From Trichomonas vaginalis G3 (lineage: Eukaryota > Parabasalia > Trichomonadida > Trichomonadidae), in assembly GCF_026262505.1 (NCBI RefSeq), contig NC_067203.1, positions 18,023,411 through 18,087,410 on the forward strand: 64,000 nucleotides of DNA, in the 5' to 3' direction. Positions 10,289 through 20,822 of the stretch are shown one piece after another. Within the stretch, counting starts at the first letter, position 1, and every line of letters begins with the position of its first letter. The notes under the pieces were generated by a model, which was not told the DNA's origin, made no database searches, and saw only the letters and a program-made list of their open reading frames with translations. Position numbers and translations under genes: made by a program.

Positions 10289-12034
10289 ATGCAATTGCCT
10301 TATTATAAAAAATTATTGATGTCGGAACAAGACATTCATCCAAATAAATTCAGCGAATTGCGAAGTATCTATAAATACTACATTGATTCATATATTGCAT
10401 TGTATCAGCTGAAAACGGACAAAGAAGAAGAATTAAAAGAAATATACAAAAAGATCAAAACAGACTTGATTGATTCAAAGAAATATCCACCAACAAGGAT
10501 TATGGATGATATTTTAAATATAATCTCGTATAATAATCGCTATACAAAGTCATATTTATCTCTTGCCAAATTCATATCTGATGATTATCATGTGGAAGAG
10601 GCCTACGAAGCTGAACCTATTTCATACTTCCTGTTTTATAAAGAATATGGAATTAAATTAGACAAATCCGTTGATTTTGAAAAAATTAAATCAGAAAATT
10701 TAGATATTCATACAGAAAATACGATTTACAGAGCAATTATGTATAATGACTTAGAAAGATTCATATCAATCACAGAGATAGAAGAAATTGATGGAGATCA
10801 AGCACTTATAAGTAGTTTATATCCATATTGTGAAGAAGGATATTCATTACTTGAATTATGTTGTTACCATGGAGCAGTTGATTGTTTCAAATTCTTAAGA
10901 ACGAAATTCAGCTCAGAAATAACAGAAACATGTCTTAGATTTTCATTTTTAGGTGGAAATCAAGAGATCATGAGTGAATGTTTGAAATATCAAACACCAG
11001 AAGAAGAATGCATGGAATATGCAATTATTTCACACAACATTGATTTTGTTACATTCTTGATGAATGAATATAATATAGAGATCGATTTATATGATTGTGG
11101 ATGGTATTGTAATCTAGAATCATTTTTAGTATATTTCGATCAAACTAATGATATTGGCAAATGCTTTATTAATTCGGCTATGTTCAATATTACATCCCTT
11201 TGTGAATATTTCCTATCAAATGGTATAAATATCAATGAAAAAGATAAAAGTGGAGAAACCGCCCTTCATAAAGTAGTATCTAATAATAGTAAAGAAACGG
11301 CCGAACTTCTTATTTCACATGGTATAAATATCAATGAAAAAGATGGAAATGGAGAAACCGCTCTTCATATTGCAGTAAAATATAATTATAAAGAAATAGT
11401 CGAACTTCTTATTTCACAAGGTATAAATATTAATGAAAAAGATAACAAAGGAAAAACTGCTCTTCATTATGCAGCAGAATCTAATAGTAAAGAAACGGCC
11501 GAACTTCTTATTTCACATGGTATCAATATCAATGAAAAAGATAAAAATGGACAAAACGCTCTTCATTATGCAGCATGGAATAATAGTAAAGAAACGGCTG
11601 AACTTCTTATTTCACAAGGTATAAATATTAATGAAAAAGATAACAAAGGAAAAACTGCTCTTCATTATGCAGCAGAATCTAATAGTAAAGAAACGGCCGA
11701 ACTTCTTATTTCACATGGTATCAATATCAATGAAAAAGATGGAAATGGACAAAACGCTCTTCATTATGCAGCAGAATCTAATAGTAAAGAAACGGCCGAA
11801 CTTCTTATTTCACATGGTATCAATATCAATGAAAAAGATGGAAATGGACAAAACGCTCTTCATTATGCAGCAGAATCTAATAGTAAAGAAACGGCCGAAC
11901 TTCTTATTTCACATGGTATCAATATCAATGAAAAAGATAAAATTGGGAAAACCGCTCTTGATATTGCAAAAAGTAATATAAAATCTCTTATTTCACATAG
12001 TGTAAATATTAATGAACAAAATATTGATCATTAA
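10289..12034 (+). CDS. Ankyrin-repeat protein, 581 aa
   Basis: Residues 1-190 are an alpha-helical N-terminal region of the kind found in the large trichomonad ankyrin family. Residues about 190-310 are degenerate ankyrin-like (DUF3447-type) helices with repeated YSLLELCCYHGAVDCFKFL-like pattern. From about residue 313 there are eight 33-residue ankyrin units with the core NINEKD.NG..ALH.AA; the last is degenerate. Ankyrin arrays bind protein partners, but no partner can be named. The last six units are nearly identical at DNA level (99-bp period), including silent positions, which indicates recent duplication or gene conversion. The start at 10289 gives the longest frame; no convincing Inr is seen immediately upstream. 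Confidence 0.85.
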   Translation: MQLPYYKKLLMSEQDIHPNKFSELRSIYKYYIDSYIALYQLKTDKEEELKEIYKKIKTDLIDSKKYPPTRIMDDILNIISYNNRYTKSYLSLAKFISDDYHVEEAYEAEPISYFLFYKEYGIKLDKSVDFEKIKSENLDIHTENTIYRAIMYNDLERFISITEIEEIDGDQALISSLYPYCEEGYSLLELCCYHGAVDCFKFLRTKFSSEITETCLRFSFLGGNQEIMSECLKYQTPEEECMEYAIISHNIDFVTFLMNEYNIEIDLYDCGWYCNLESFLVYFDQTNDIGKCFINSAMFNITSLCEYFLSNGININEKDKSGETALHKVVSNNSKETAELLISHGININEKDGNGETALHIAVKYNYKEIVELLISQGININEKDNKGKTALHYAAESNSKETAELLISHGININEKDKNGQNALHYAAWNNSKETAELLISQGININEKDNKGKTALHYAAESNSKETAELLISHGININEKDGNGQNALHYAAESNSKETAELLISHGININEKDGNGQNALHYAAESNSKETAELLISHGININEKDKIGKTALDIAKSNIKSLISHSVNINEQNIDH

Positions 12035-12161
12035 GGCTGCACTTACGCCCATCTGACTTTAATTCAAATTTTTAATAAGTGGCGTGAAGCACCATTGAAA
12101 ATTAACCTTAAATATCTGAATTGAAGGCCCTGTCATAGGGGCGTAAGTGCACACTTAAGGC
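12031..12161. mobile_element. Candidate small inverted-repeat element at the ankyrin gene stop codon
   Basis: TGCACTTACGCCC at 12038-12050 is repeated in inverse at 12139-12151. TTAAGGC occurs on both sides (12031-12037 and 12155-12161) and could be a target duplication. The TAA stop of the ankyrin gene lies inside the left copy. The right side has three extra bases before the duplication, so the assignment is tentative. Confidence 0.4.
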
Positions 12162-12524
12162 TTCACTAACATGACATAAATTATTCAAAAATTGATGAAA
12201 GCTAAAAGTGTTCAGTACAGTATAAAGGTTCATGTCCTACCGCTCAAACTTTCTAATTCTTTCAAAAATTAACTAAAATGCTAGCTTTTTGAAAAATAAT
12301 CATATCGGTAGATAGGGGATAATATAGAGGTGCTTTATGAATAACTAAAACTTGATATTCAACGAGAAAAACACTTAACGAATCTCACTTTCTTGTCTGA
12401 ATTCGTATTTTAACATACCAAGAATAAAAATGTAAATTCTTTATGTGAAAAACAATCTATTTTATAAATATTTACCAAGTTTTTTTTTTATGAAAGCATA
12501 ACTGTTTCATTACATCAGATGTTG

Positions 12525-12534
12525 TCACTTTTTT
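12525..12534 (+). promoter_or_regulatory. Host Inr-like initiator element
   Basis: TCACTTTTTT lies 15 nt before the ATG at 12540. It fits the trichomonad initiator core TCA-Y-T/A-Y, which sits within about 20 nt of start codons. Confidence 0.55.
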
Positions 12535-12539
12535 AGAAA

Positions 12540-14123
12540 ATGTCGGAGTTATCTTCGAAATCAAAATCCCTTCTCTGCTCACAGGAGGATTATACTTTTG
12601 TTGAAAATCTACCAGAAAACGGCATCAGCATTTGTAAAGTGATGGAAAATAAAAATACACACAGAAAAGTTGTTTTTAAATATAACGAATTACTTTCTAA
12701 CGCGAGTTGTAACAATGATGGTGCCGCCATTAACGAATTTTACGAGTATTTAAGTGACGTATCTCAAAACATGCATCCAGCAATCAATCCAATCGAAGGA
12801 TGGTGTGTTCCAAATGAAAAAAGAATACCAATCATAATTTCATCATATCAGCCCCGCGGATGTGTTAACTTGCATACTATTAGAACTCTCAATCCAACAT
12901 TGAAATGGGTAACTGCAATCGGAATTTCATCTGCAATTAACTACTTGCATCGTAACCACGTTTATAATCTTAACTTAAAACCAAGTAACATACTTCTTAG
13001 TGACGATTTCCGTCCTAAATTATCTGATTACGGACTCACATCCAAATTACAAACTCATATGAGGCCAAATCAAAACATTGGAACCATAATTTATATGGCA
13101 CCAGAGTTGCTTACCAAACAATTCTCCATTACACCCAAAGCTGATATCTATTCCTTTGGTTTAATTTTGTATTTAATTTTCGCAGAAAGATGTGCTTATA
13201 ATGATAGTGATAATCCACTTACGCAGATCATGGCCTTCTCAAAGGGAGTAAGACCACACATTTTCGAAGGTGTTCCTCCGGTTGTTGTCGATCTTATTAA
13301 GCAAATGTGGCAAACTAACCCAGATTACAGACCAACGGCTGCAGCAGTATACGATATGCTTATTAATGGCGTCAGAGACCTTGTTGACAGCCTTGATTTC
13401 GACATTATTGTTCCATATCTTCGCGATATCTTCGATTACGAACACGGATGTGCCTTGGCATCATTTGGAGATGCAAGAGGCAAATTCTCTGCTATGAAAG
13501 TCCTTTATAACAACGTTGATACACCAAATATCCATAAAATGTGTTTGGAAGAGATCAAAATCATAGCAGATGTAGGAGAAAGAGATGCCCGTGCATTCAT
13601 GGCCAAGATAACTGGCGACGGATACGAAGATTCCAAGGAACCAGAAAAAGATATCAAACTCGACCTCAAAAAGAAGAAACACAAACCGAAAGCAATGCGT
13701 CCTAAGGTCCCCAACAAGGAAATTGTGGAAGCAGCCAATTCCGGTGACAGAGAAAAAATCCGAAATCTTCTTAACGACGATGTCGATGTTAATTCCATTG
13801 ATAAAGATGGCGATACTGCTCTTCATGTTGCCTGCAAGAAGAATGACCTTACTTTGGCCCAACTTCTCCTTAGTATTGAAAAAATTGATGTAAATTACCA
13901 GAACAAGAAAGGATATACACCTTTGCATGAAGCTTCCAGAATGGGTGCATCAGAAATAGTCAATGCTCTGCTTCTTGTCAAAGGAATCAAGCTGACTGTT
14001 CCAGATAAGATGGGATACTCTGCTTTGGACTGGGCGGCTAAGGATGAGATCAAAACTGCTTTAACTAAAGCAGGTGCTGAATCATGCAAAGCTGCAACTA
14101 ATGCTCAAGACACAAAGAAATAA
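12540..14123 (+). CDS. Protein kinase-like (probable pseudokinase) with C-terminal ankyrin repeats, 527 aa
   Basis: Residues about 15-280 have a protein kinase fold. Visible marks are a Lys in KVVFKY, the LKPSNILL catalytic-loop tail, SDYG in place of DFG, MAPELL, and the DIYSFGLILY helix. The catalytic HRD is replaced: the residues before LKPSN read N-L-N, so the proton-accepting Asp is Asn. There is also no clear glycine loop. Residues about 395-515 form three to four ankyrin repeats (DKDGDTALHVACKKND, NKKGYTPLHEASRMG). Kinase-ankyrin fusions are common in trichomonads. A scaffold or allosteric role is likelier than phosphotransfer. An Inr-like element precedes the start, and the stop is followed by T-rich DNA. 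Confidence 0.85.
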   Translation: MSELSSKSKSLLCSQEDYTFVENLPENGISICKVMENKNTHRKVVFKYNELLSNASCNNDGAAINEFYEYLSDVSQNMHPAINPIEGWCVPNEKRIPIIISSYQPRGCVNLHTIRTLNPTLKWVTAIGISSAINYLHRNHVYNLNLKPSNILLSDDFRPKLSDYGLTSKLQTHMRPNQNIGTIIYMAPELLTKQFSITPKADIYSFGLILYLIFAERCAYNDSDNPLTQIMAFSKGVRPHIFEGVPPVVVDLIKQMWQTNPDYRPTAAAVYDMLINGVRDLVDSLDFDIIVPYLRDIFDYEHGCALASFGDARGKFSAMKVLYNNVDTPNIHKMCLEEIKIIADVGERDARAFMAKITGDGYEDSKEPEKDIKLDLKKKKHKPKAMRPKVPNKEIVEAANSGDREKIRNLLNDDVDVNSIDKDGDTALHVACKKNDLTLAQLLLSIEKIDVNYQNKKGYTPLHEASRMGASEIVNALLLVKGIKLTVPDKMGYSALDWAAKDEIKTALTKAGAESCKAATNAQDTKK

Positions 14124-16441
14124 TTTTTTAATTTTTTATTTTTGTTATTTTGATTTACAAAGCAATAAATATGATTGTATAATATTTCACATCAATGGTA
14201 TGGATTTGTTTTTAACTTTTTTGTAAGAATTGAATCAAAAAAATTTTCAAAATTATTATATTGAGGTATTTTCTATCATACATCATCACTGGTAGAAAAT
14301 AATGGAGTTTTAATCAGCCAATGCTCCTATATCCTTCATATATAAATTAGATGATTTAAAAATTTGTTCAATTTACCACTTTTGAAATTCTTTTTACTTT
14401 TTAATATGATAATAACAAATTGAATGATATATGAAAAATGTGATGAGGATTTGACTTTCGGTTTGTTTGCCAATAAATTTCAAAGATCTTTTTGACTTTC
14501 CATTTTCATGAGTTGTCATTTCTTAAAGCAGTATGACGATTTTATTTCAACTTATGAGAAGATATGTCATTTAAGATCAAGTGAATCTCAAGAAGAAATC
14601 CTGAACTTGATTACGAACACAAAAAATTAACTTTACTCTTTTGAGATCCTTATCAGATATGCATCAATTTGATGCAGTATCGCAGTTCAAATCTGATTTT
14701 TTAATGTAGATGTACTCTAACATCCTTTAAAAAATGCAAAATGATATTAATTAAGCTTTTCATTTCTGTATCATACACGAAACAAAATCGTTCATTATAC
14801 TAAAATTTATCAAAGTTTGATTAATGAAAAAATAATATCTAAATTTTTACATTGAGTCGGCTATTGATATGGTTAATATTAAATCTTGTAAAAATTGGCA
14901 TTATCCAGAATAATACCCACTAAAATACACAATTTTTTTAAAAAAAATTTAGTCTTGCTTTCGCATTTTACTTATGTTCGCACCCTTTACAAGCGTCATT
15001 GAAGCTCATATGTGATATAAATATCCAATAATTTTGATTGTTGTCAATCAAGCATACCCTATATTTCCAACTCTTGGAAAATTTTCATGACCCCCTACCC
15101 AGGGTCCTAAAATGGGTATTTTCCTCACACAGACACCGTGGTTTTTTGAGCCTGGAAATAAATAGCGCAGACAGTTTCTACATATAGAGACATGCTTATA
15201 CTTAGAGTTTGACGGGAATCTAAAGTGATTTATTTCTGCATCGCGAAATCTAATGCAATCTCAAAATCATGAAGAAACTGCGAATCGGAGCGCAATTTTT
15301 TAATATGTTAATATATAAAGGTACCCCTACTACTGCAAATGCTTCAAATGAAAATCTAAGAAATCAGATTAATTTGATCACATTAGTATAGTATTGGTCA
15401 AACCAAAAACTCATATGTTGATATATAGCCTATAGATATTCATATTATCTACTTTTCATTGAATTACATAAGATTTAATAATCTCATAAATATTCTTTTT
15501 AATTTTCCGAATTCCGTGTGCATTTAGATTGCCTATACCTGTATATAATAATTCTAGAATGGTTTGGTTAGATATTAAGTTTTTTAGATTAATATTTTAA
15601 CATTTTGATAAAACAAGCATTTGTTCCATTTTAGAATCGCCATTGAACTCTAGTTTGACTAACATGATGTTGTATGATCAAATAAATTCTAACTTCATGA
15701 GATAAATTTTGAAATTAGAAAATGCGATATCTGACTCAAATATTTATCTGAACACATTTAACATTCAATGATAAACTAAAGTACTATACAGCAGATTCGA
15801 TTTGGCTTATATTTTATATAATCAACAAATAATCCTATAAAATTGTGCTATTCACGTTGCTCAAAGATGTATTGAACATTCCCTACTTGTGTATTGATAA
15901 AATTAGATATAGATTCTAATGTAAATCGATATTTTGAAAATTCATATATATTTTGTCTTGGTTTGGCATTTGATCGTGTTGAAACCGGAATTGCAATATA
16001 TATCATCTAAATATATAACTATCAAAATATGAGCTATAGATTTTTAAATTATTCTCCTGAATATGAGTGACTAACATAATTATATTGAATTGAGTAGTAA
16101 GAATCATAAATATTAGAATCTGACGATAATTTATTATAACTTTATATAGGAACAAGATTATAAATGATGATGAAAATAAAGATTAAATTTAAATCTGAAA
16201 ATTTGAAAACATTAAGTGTATATGATAGCATTACAAAATTAAATTTTATGTGGAAGAGGAAATAGAGGAATTAGAAGTATTATGAGAAAATAATAAGATA
16301 TAAAAACAAGATTCTATTAAATGAGTTAATTTATAGAAAGGAATAACAGTGTGAATGTAGTAAATGAATGTTTTCATGATGTATTATTGAAATCTTAAGT
16401 TTTGTTAAGAAGATAATAAGGGAATCAAATTTTGTATTAGG
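14124..16441. other. AT-rich host spacer, no gene seen
   Basis: There is no supported reading frame. It includes the first copy of a 207-bp dispersed repeat and a short hairpin TTTTCTATC...GTAGAAAA just after the kinase gene. Confidence 0.6.
14744..14950 (+). repeat. Dispersed 207-bp direct repeat, copy 1
   Basis: From ATATTAATTAAGCTTTTC to the T/A tract, this is essentially identical to 20091-20298. It is non-coding in all frames. Confidence 0.8.
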
Positions 16442-17933
16442 AAGTTTGACCGACAAGAGTGTATTGTGCACTCTTGTCGGTCTGCATGTCTCATTCCGGG
16501 AGACATTGTCACTGCATGTCTCCCAGAATGAGACAATCTTCCGCAATTCAGAATGTGAATTGCAAAACTTTGACCGACAAGAGTGTATTTGCACTCTTGT
16601 CGGTCTGCATGTCTCATTCCGGGAGACATTGTCACTGCATGTCTCCCAGAATGAGACAATCTTCCGCATTCATAACTTGAATGCGGAAGTTTGACCGACA
16701 AGAGTGCACAATACACTCTTGTCGATCTAAATGTATCTTACAATCAAAGACACTTTCATACAATCTTTTCGAAGTTAAAAAAAAAATTTAATTATTTCTT
16801 TCTTTTGTTTATTAAATCGCCTTACTCACGTACTAATCTCTTTTAGAGACTCTATCGAGCTATCCCACATATAAACCTGTGACAATAATACATATTTACT
16901 CTCTTCATATTCTGATCTCATGACACATTATCGCAAAAACTATAATTATACAACACATCTCATAAAGTCTCATTTTAGCCCTATCTAAGCGTTCAAAACC
17001 TATTTTCCACACGTAATCTGATTCTTCTGGCTCCGCTGATTCGATTTCTGCTGTCAGATCGTGAAAATATGCATCACATAAAGAGATAAATGCAAATTGC
17101 ACAACTTAATATTTTCCTTAAAATTTCTCTTCAGGTTCATACCTAAATAAGCTCTTTTTTTGAAAATTCAATTTTTTCCAAAAATGTATGAATTCAAAAG
17201 TTCAGATTATATCTAGTCATTTTCCAACATTAATTTTGTGTTTTAGTTTTTGAGATATTCATTTTATTATACGTATTATTCAGAAAATTAAAAGAATTTG
17301 TGAGGGGGAACGGAGGAGATAATAAATATGTAAAGATGGATGAATAGACAATTTGAAAAAAAAGCAATAATTTTGAGTTGTGTTTATTTATCTCTTTATG
17401 TGATGCATATTTTCACGATCTGACAGCAGAAATCGAATCAGCGGAGCCAGAAGAATCAGATTACGTGTGGAAAATAGGTTTTGAACGCTTAGATAGGGCT
17501 AAAATGAGACTTTATGAGATGTGTTGTATAATTATAGTTTTTGCGATAATGTGTCATGAGATCAGAATATGAAGAGAGTAAATATGTATTATTGTCACAG
17601 GTTTATATGTGGGAATAGCTCGATAGAGTCTCTAAAAGAGATTAGTACGTGAGTAAGGCGATTTAATAAACAAAAGAAAGAAATAATTAATTTTTTTTTT
17701 TAACTTCGAAAAGATTGTATGAAAGTGTCTTTGATGTAACATTTAGATCGACAAGAGTGTATTGTGCACTCTTGTCGGTCAAACTTCCGCATTCAAGTTA
17801 TGAATGCGGAAGATTGTCTCATTCTGGGAGACATGCAGTGACAATGTCTCCCGGAATGAGACATGCAGACCGACAAGAGTGCATAATACACTCTTGTCGG
17901 TCAAAGTTTTGCAACCACATTCTGATTGCAAAA
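16442..17933. mobile_element. Large foldback (inverted-repeat) element
   Basis: The segment 16560-17105 is repeated in inverse at about 17371-17914, leaving a spacer of about 270 bp. The outer arm parts contain several perfect hairpins GACCGACAAGAGTG...CACTCTTGTCGGTC and GTCTCATTC...GAATGAGAC. The left end has an extra direct copy of this hairpin block (16442-16560). The inner arms each carry the same 60-65-codon frame (FISLCDAYFHDLTAEIESAE...), of unknown origin. No transposase is present, so it would be non-autonomous. Confidence 0.65.
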
Positions 17934-18049
17934 GATTGTGCTATTCCTGCATATTTTCTACGAGCCTGATTCATAAAATTGAATCCTTCTATCCAAATTA
18001 AATGCAATTTCGCTAATCTTTCATCTAAAATCACTAATCAGAAGCATAT

Positions 18050-18560
18050 TGCAAGTTAACTTGAACCGGCATGTTCCTCCTATCCTGTCTTTCAGTTCTT
18101 TCTATCAGCCATGGTTCACAAGGAGGAGAGCTTTGCGCACAATCAGACATAAGATTGCGGCAGAGGAACCGGGAAGAGAGCAGCTTGAAGCGGTAAGATG
18201 TCCGAATGCTGTCTCCCGGGTGTATCTGTCAGGCAAAGTTCACAAGGAGGAGAGCTTTGCGCACAATCAAACAGAAGATTGCGGCAGAGGAACCGGGAAG
18301 AGAGCAGCTTGAAGCGGTAGGCTGTTTTCAAGTCTTTAGTTAACAAACTTTAACAAAAGACATCTAAAAAATTTGAAATAATTGCAAAATAATGCCGTCA
18401 GGTAATGCGCACCTAAGGGAGGTGTTTTGCGGGAGCTGGGGGTATCTTGGTGAGTACTCAGGAGGCCAAGAAGGGCACCCCAACCGACATTTTGCTGACG
18501 CATTGTGTAAGCAACCATTCTGATAACCGCTCAAACCGTCGGGACAAAATAATTTATGAA
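18050..18560. other. GC-richer island with an 85-bp direct repeat
   Basis: CACAAGGAGGAGAGCTTTGC starts two near-identical copies at about 18117-18202 and 18239-18325. The following stretch (18380-18540) is also GC-rich, with GGGAGGTGTTTTGCGGGAGC and GGAGGCCAAGAAGGGCACC. The frames are short and unconvincing. I do not recognise it; it could be a fragment of a repeated element or a structured RNA. Confidence 0.4.
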
Positions 18561-18568
18561 ATTATAAG

Positions 18569-19400
18569 TCATCTTTCTAATACATATTTTTGGAAGGGCG
18601 TAAGATACGCCAACTTAAAATATTATTAAATATGAGAAAATCGCTCAACAAAAAAAACAATTCTTTCAAAAAGTTTAAAATTTATCTTTCTAATACATAT
18701 TTTTGGAAGGGCGTAAGATACGCCAACTTAAATATATTATTAAATATGAGAAAATCACTCAACAAAAAAACAATTCTTTCAAAAAGTTTAAAATTTATCT
18801 TTCTAATACATATTTTTGGAAGGGCGTAAGATACGCCAACTTAAATATATTATTAAATATGAGAAAATCGTTCAACAAAAAAACAATTCTTTCAAAAAGT
18901 TTAAAAATTTATCTTTCTAATACATATTTTTGGAAGGGCGTAAGATACGCCAACTTAAATATATTATTAAATATGAGAAAATCGCTCAACAAAAAAACAA
19001 TTCTTTCAAAAAGTTTAAAATTTATCTTTCTAATACATATTTTTGGAAGGGCGTAAGATACGCCAACTTAAATATATTATTAAATATGAGAAAATCACTC
19101 AACAAAAAAACAATTCTTTCAAAAAGTTTAAAATTTATCTTTCTAATACATATTTTTGGAAGGGCGTAAGATACGCCAACTTAAATATATTATTAAATAT
19201 GAGAAAATCGTTCAACAAAAAAACAATTCTTTCAAAAAGTTTAAAATTTATCTTTCTAATACATATTTTTGGAAGAGCGTAAGATACGCCAACTTAAATA
19301 TATTATTAAATATGAGAAAATCACTCAACAAAAAAACAATTCTTTCAAAAAGTTTGACATTGATATTTCTAATACATATCCTATGGAAGGAGTTTACATT
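18569..19400 (+). repeat. 113-bp tandem repeat array, seven copies plus a degenerate eighth
   Basis: The anchor GGGCGTAAGATACGCC, itself a small hairpin, recurs at about 18596, 18709, 18822, 18936, 19049, 19162 and 19275. Apparent reading frames through it are by-products of the repeat. Confidence 0.85.
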
Positions 19401-20584
19401 CACAAAATAAAAACCAGTTCAAAATCTTATTACTCCTTGAATTAAAATCATTTAATTTCAAATCCATTCCAAATCCTTAAATCTGTATTAAAATCATTTT
19501 GCCAACAACCAACACAATACAAATTACATTTCCATATATCTTCTTGTCCATTTTAATTTTTTATCTCATTTTATTTAATTTTATTTAAAGCATATAGACA
19601 TCGAGATCCTTTACACATAGTTATATAAAAGTCAAATACATAATAAATTCTTAATTCTAGAGATATCTCAAAATCTCAATTTTTTAATTTAAAATACCTT
19701 TCATTTTTCACAGTACTATCACAACAAACAAGCCATTTACTAATTAACACATATAAGAAAAATATCAAATTACAAAACAACTTTCAATATCATTCGCATC
19801 AAATTCTATTTTTTCATAATTATCAACTACATGTTATTATATAATATATGTCGGCGCATATTCCACTCTATACAAGTGTCAGACACACTCACACAAAGCT
19901 GTGCGATTCATACCTCTATCAGTAGGATTTCTCAAATCAAGAACACATATGTTTCACTATCGCACATCTGTGTAGGATCTAATTAACCCTTTGGACTGGT
20001 ACTTCAAAATTTGATAATTTGATTTGAAGCTCTTTGGACTGGTATCTAATTAACCCTTTGGACTGGTTATGAACTGGCCAAAGAGAAATAATATTAATTA
20101 AGCTTTTCATTTCTGTATCATACACGAAACAAAATCGTTCATTATACTAAAATTTATCAAAGTTTGATTAATGAAAAAATAATATCTAAATTTTTACATT
20201 GAGTCGGCTATTGATATGGTTAATATTAAATCTTGTAAAAATTGGCATTATCCAGAATAATACCCACTAAAATACACAATTTTTTTTAAAAAAATTTTAT
20301 CAATTGTTATGGTATATCTTTATGATAATGAATAAAATGCTTATTTTTCATAAGTAAATACATAATTTATGCTTAAACACAAAAAATAACACGAAAATTT
20401 TTGGCCAACATATCTAAACTAAGGATAATGGTTTGAATATATAAACAATAATACTTTGTCCAGGGAATTAAATTTGTGCTATCCAATTGTCAATTCTTTG
20501 AATTTTTTTTAAACGCAAGATATCCCGGCATTAGCCTCAATAAATATATATATTATGCATCATAATATTAGTTTGAAAAAAAAA
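19401..20584. other. AT-rich host spacer before element B
   Basis: No gene is seen. It has short repeats of CCCTTTGGACTGGTA at about 19986-20065 and the second 207-bp repeat copy at 20091-20298. Confidence 0.6.
20091..20298 (+). repeat. Dispersed 207-bp direct repeat, copy 2
   Basis: Same orientation as 14744-14950 and nearly identical, ending in the same T/A tract. Confidence 0.8.
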
Positions 20585-20740
20585 AGGTATTGGGGCTTCC
20601 AGGGGCTGCGCCCCTTCTAGCCCTGAAGATGTTTAGTATAAATGAAGTTTTTATTCGGAGGGCTTCCAGGCGCGTTGCGCCCTCTAGCCCTGAAGATGTT
20701 TAGTATAAATGAAGTTCTTATATACGGGTCTTCCAGGAGC
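20585..20740 (+). repeat. Left terminal repeat of element B with two 67-bp-type subrepeats
   Basis: This is the inverse orientation of the 6741-7381 array, with about two units instead of ten. The outermost unit holds the hairpin AGGGGC-TGC-GCCCCT at 20601-20615. Confidence 0.75.
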
Positions 20741-20822
20741 TTTTCACAAATTATATATGTTTTCATGTTTTGTCACTTTTCTGTCACTTTCCGGGTAAAA
20801 ACATTTTTATTATTATATATAA

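Noticed and set aside
13239-14089. Several antisense frames over the kinase-ankyrin gene
   Set aside because: They are shadows of a well supported coding region.
16905-17572. Two 64-65-codon frames as real genes
   Set aside because: They are the same sequence in the two arms of the foldback repeat, with no family match and no promoter; kept only as part of the repeat.
18569-19400. CRISPR-like array
   Set aside because: The complete 113-bp unit repeats without variable spacers.
18590-19410. Series of overlapping 79-117-codon frames
   Set aside because: By-products of the 113-bp tandem repeat; no start signal or family.
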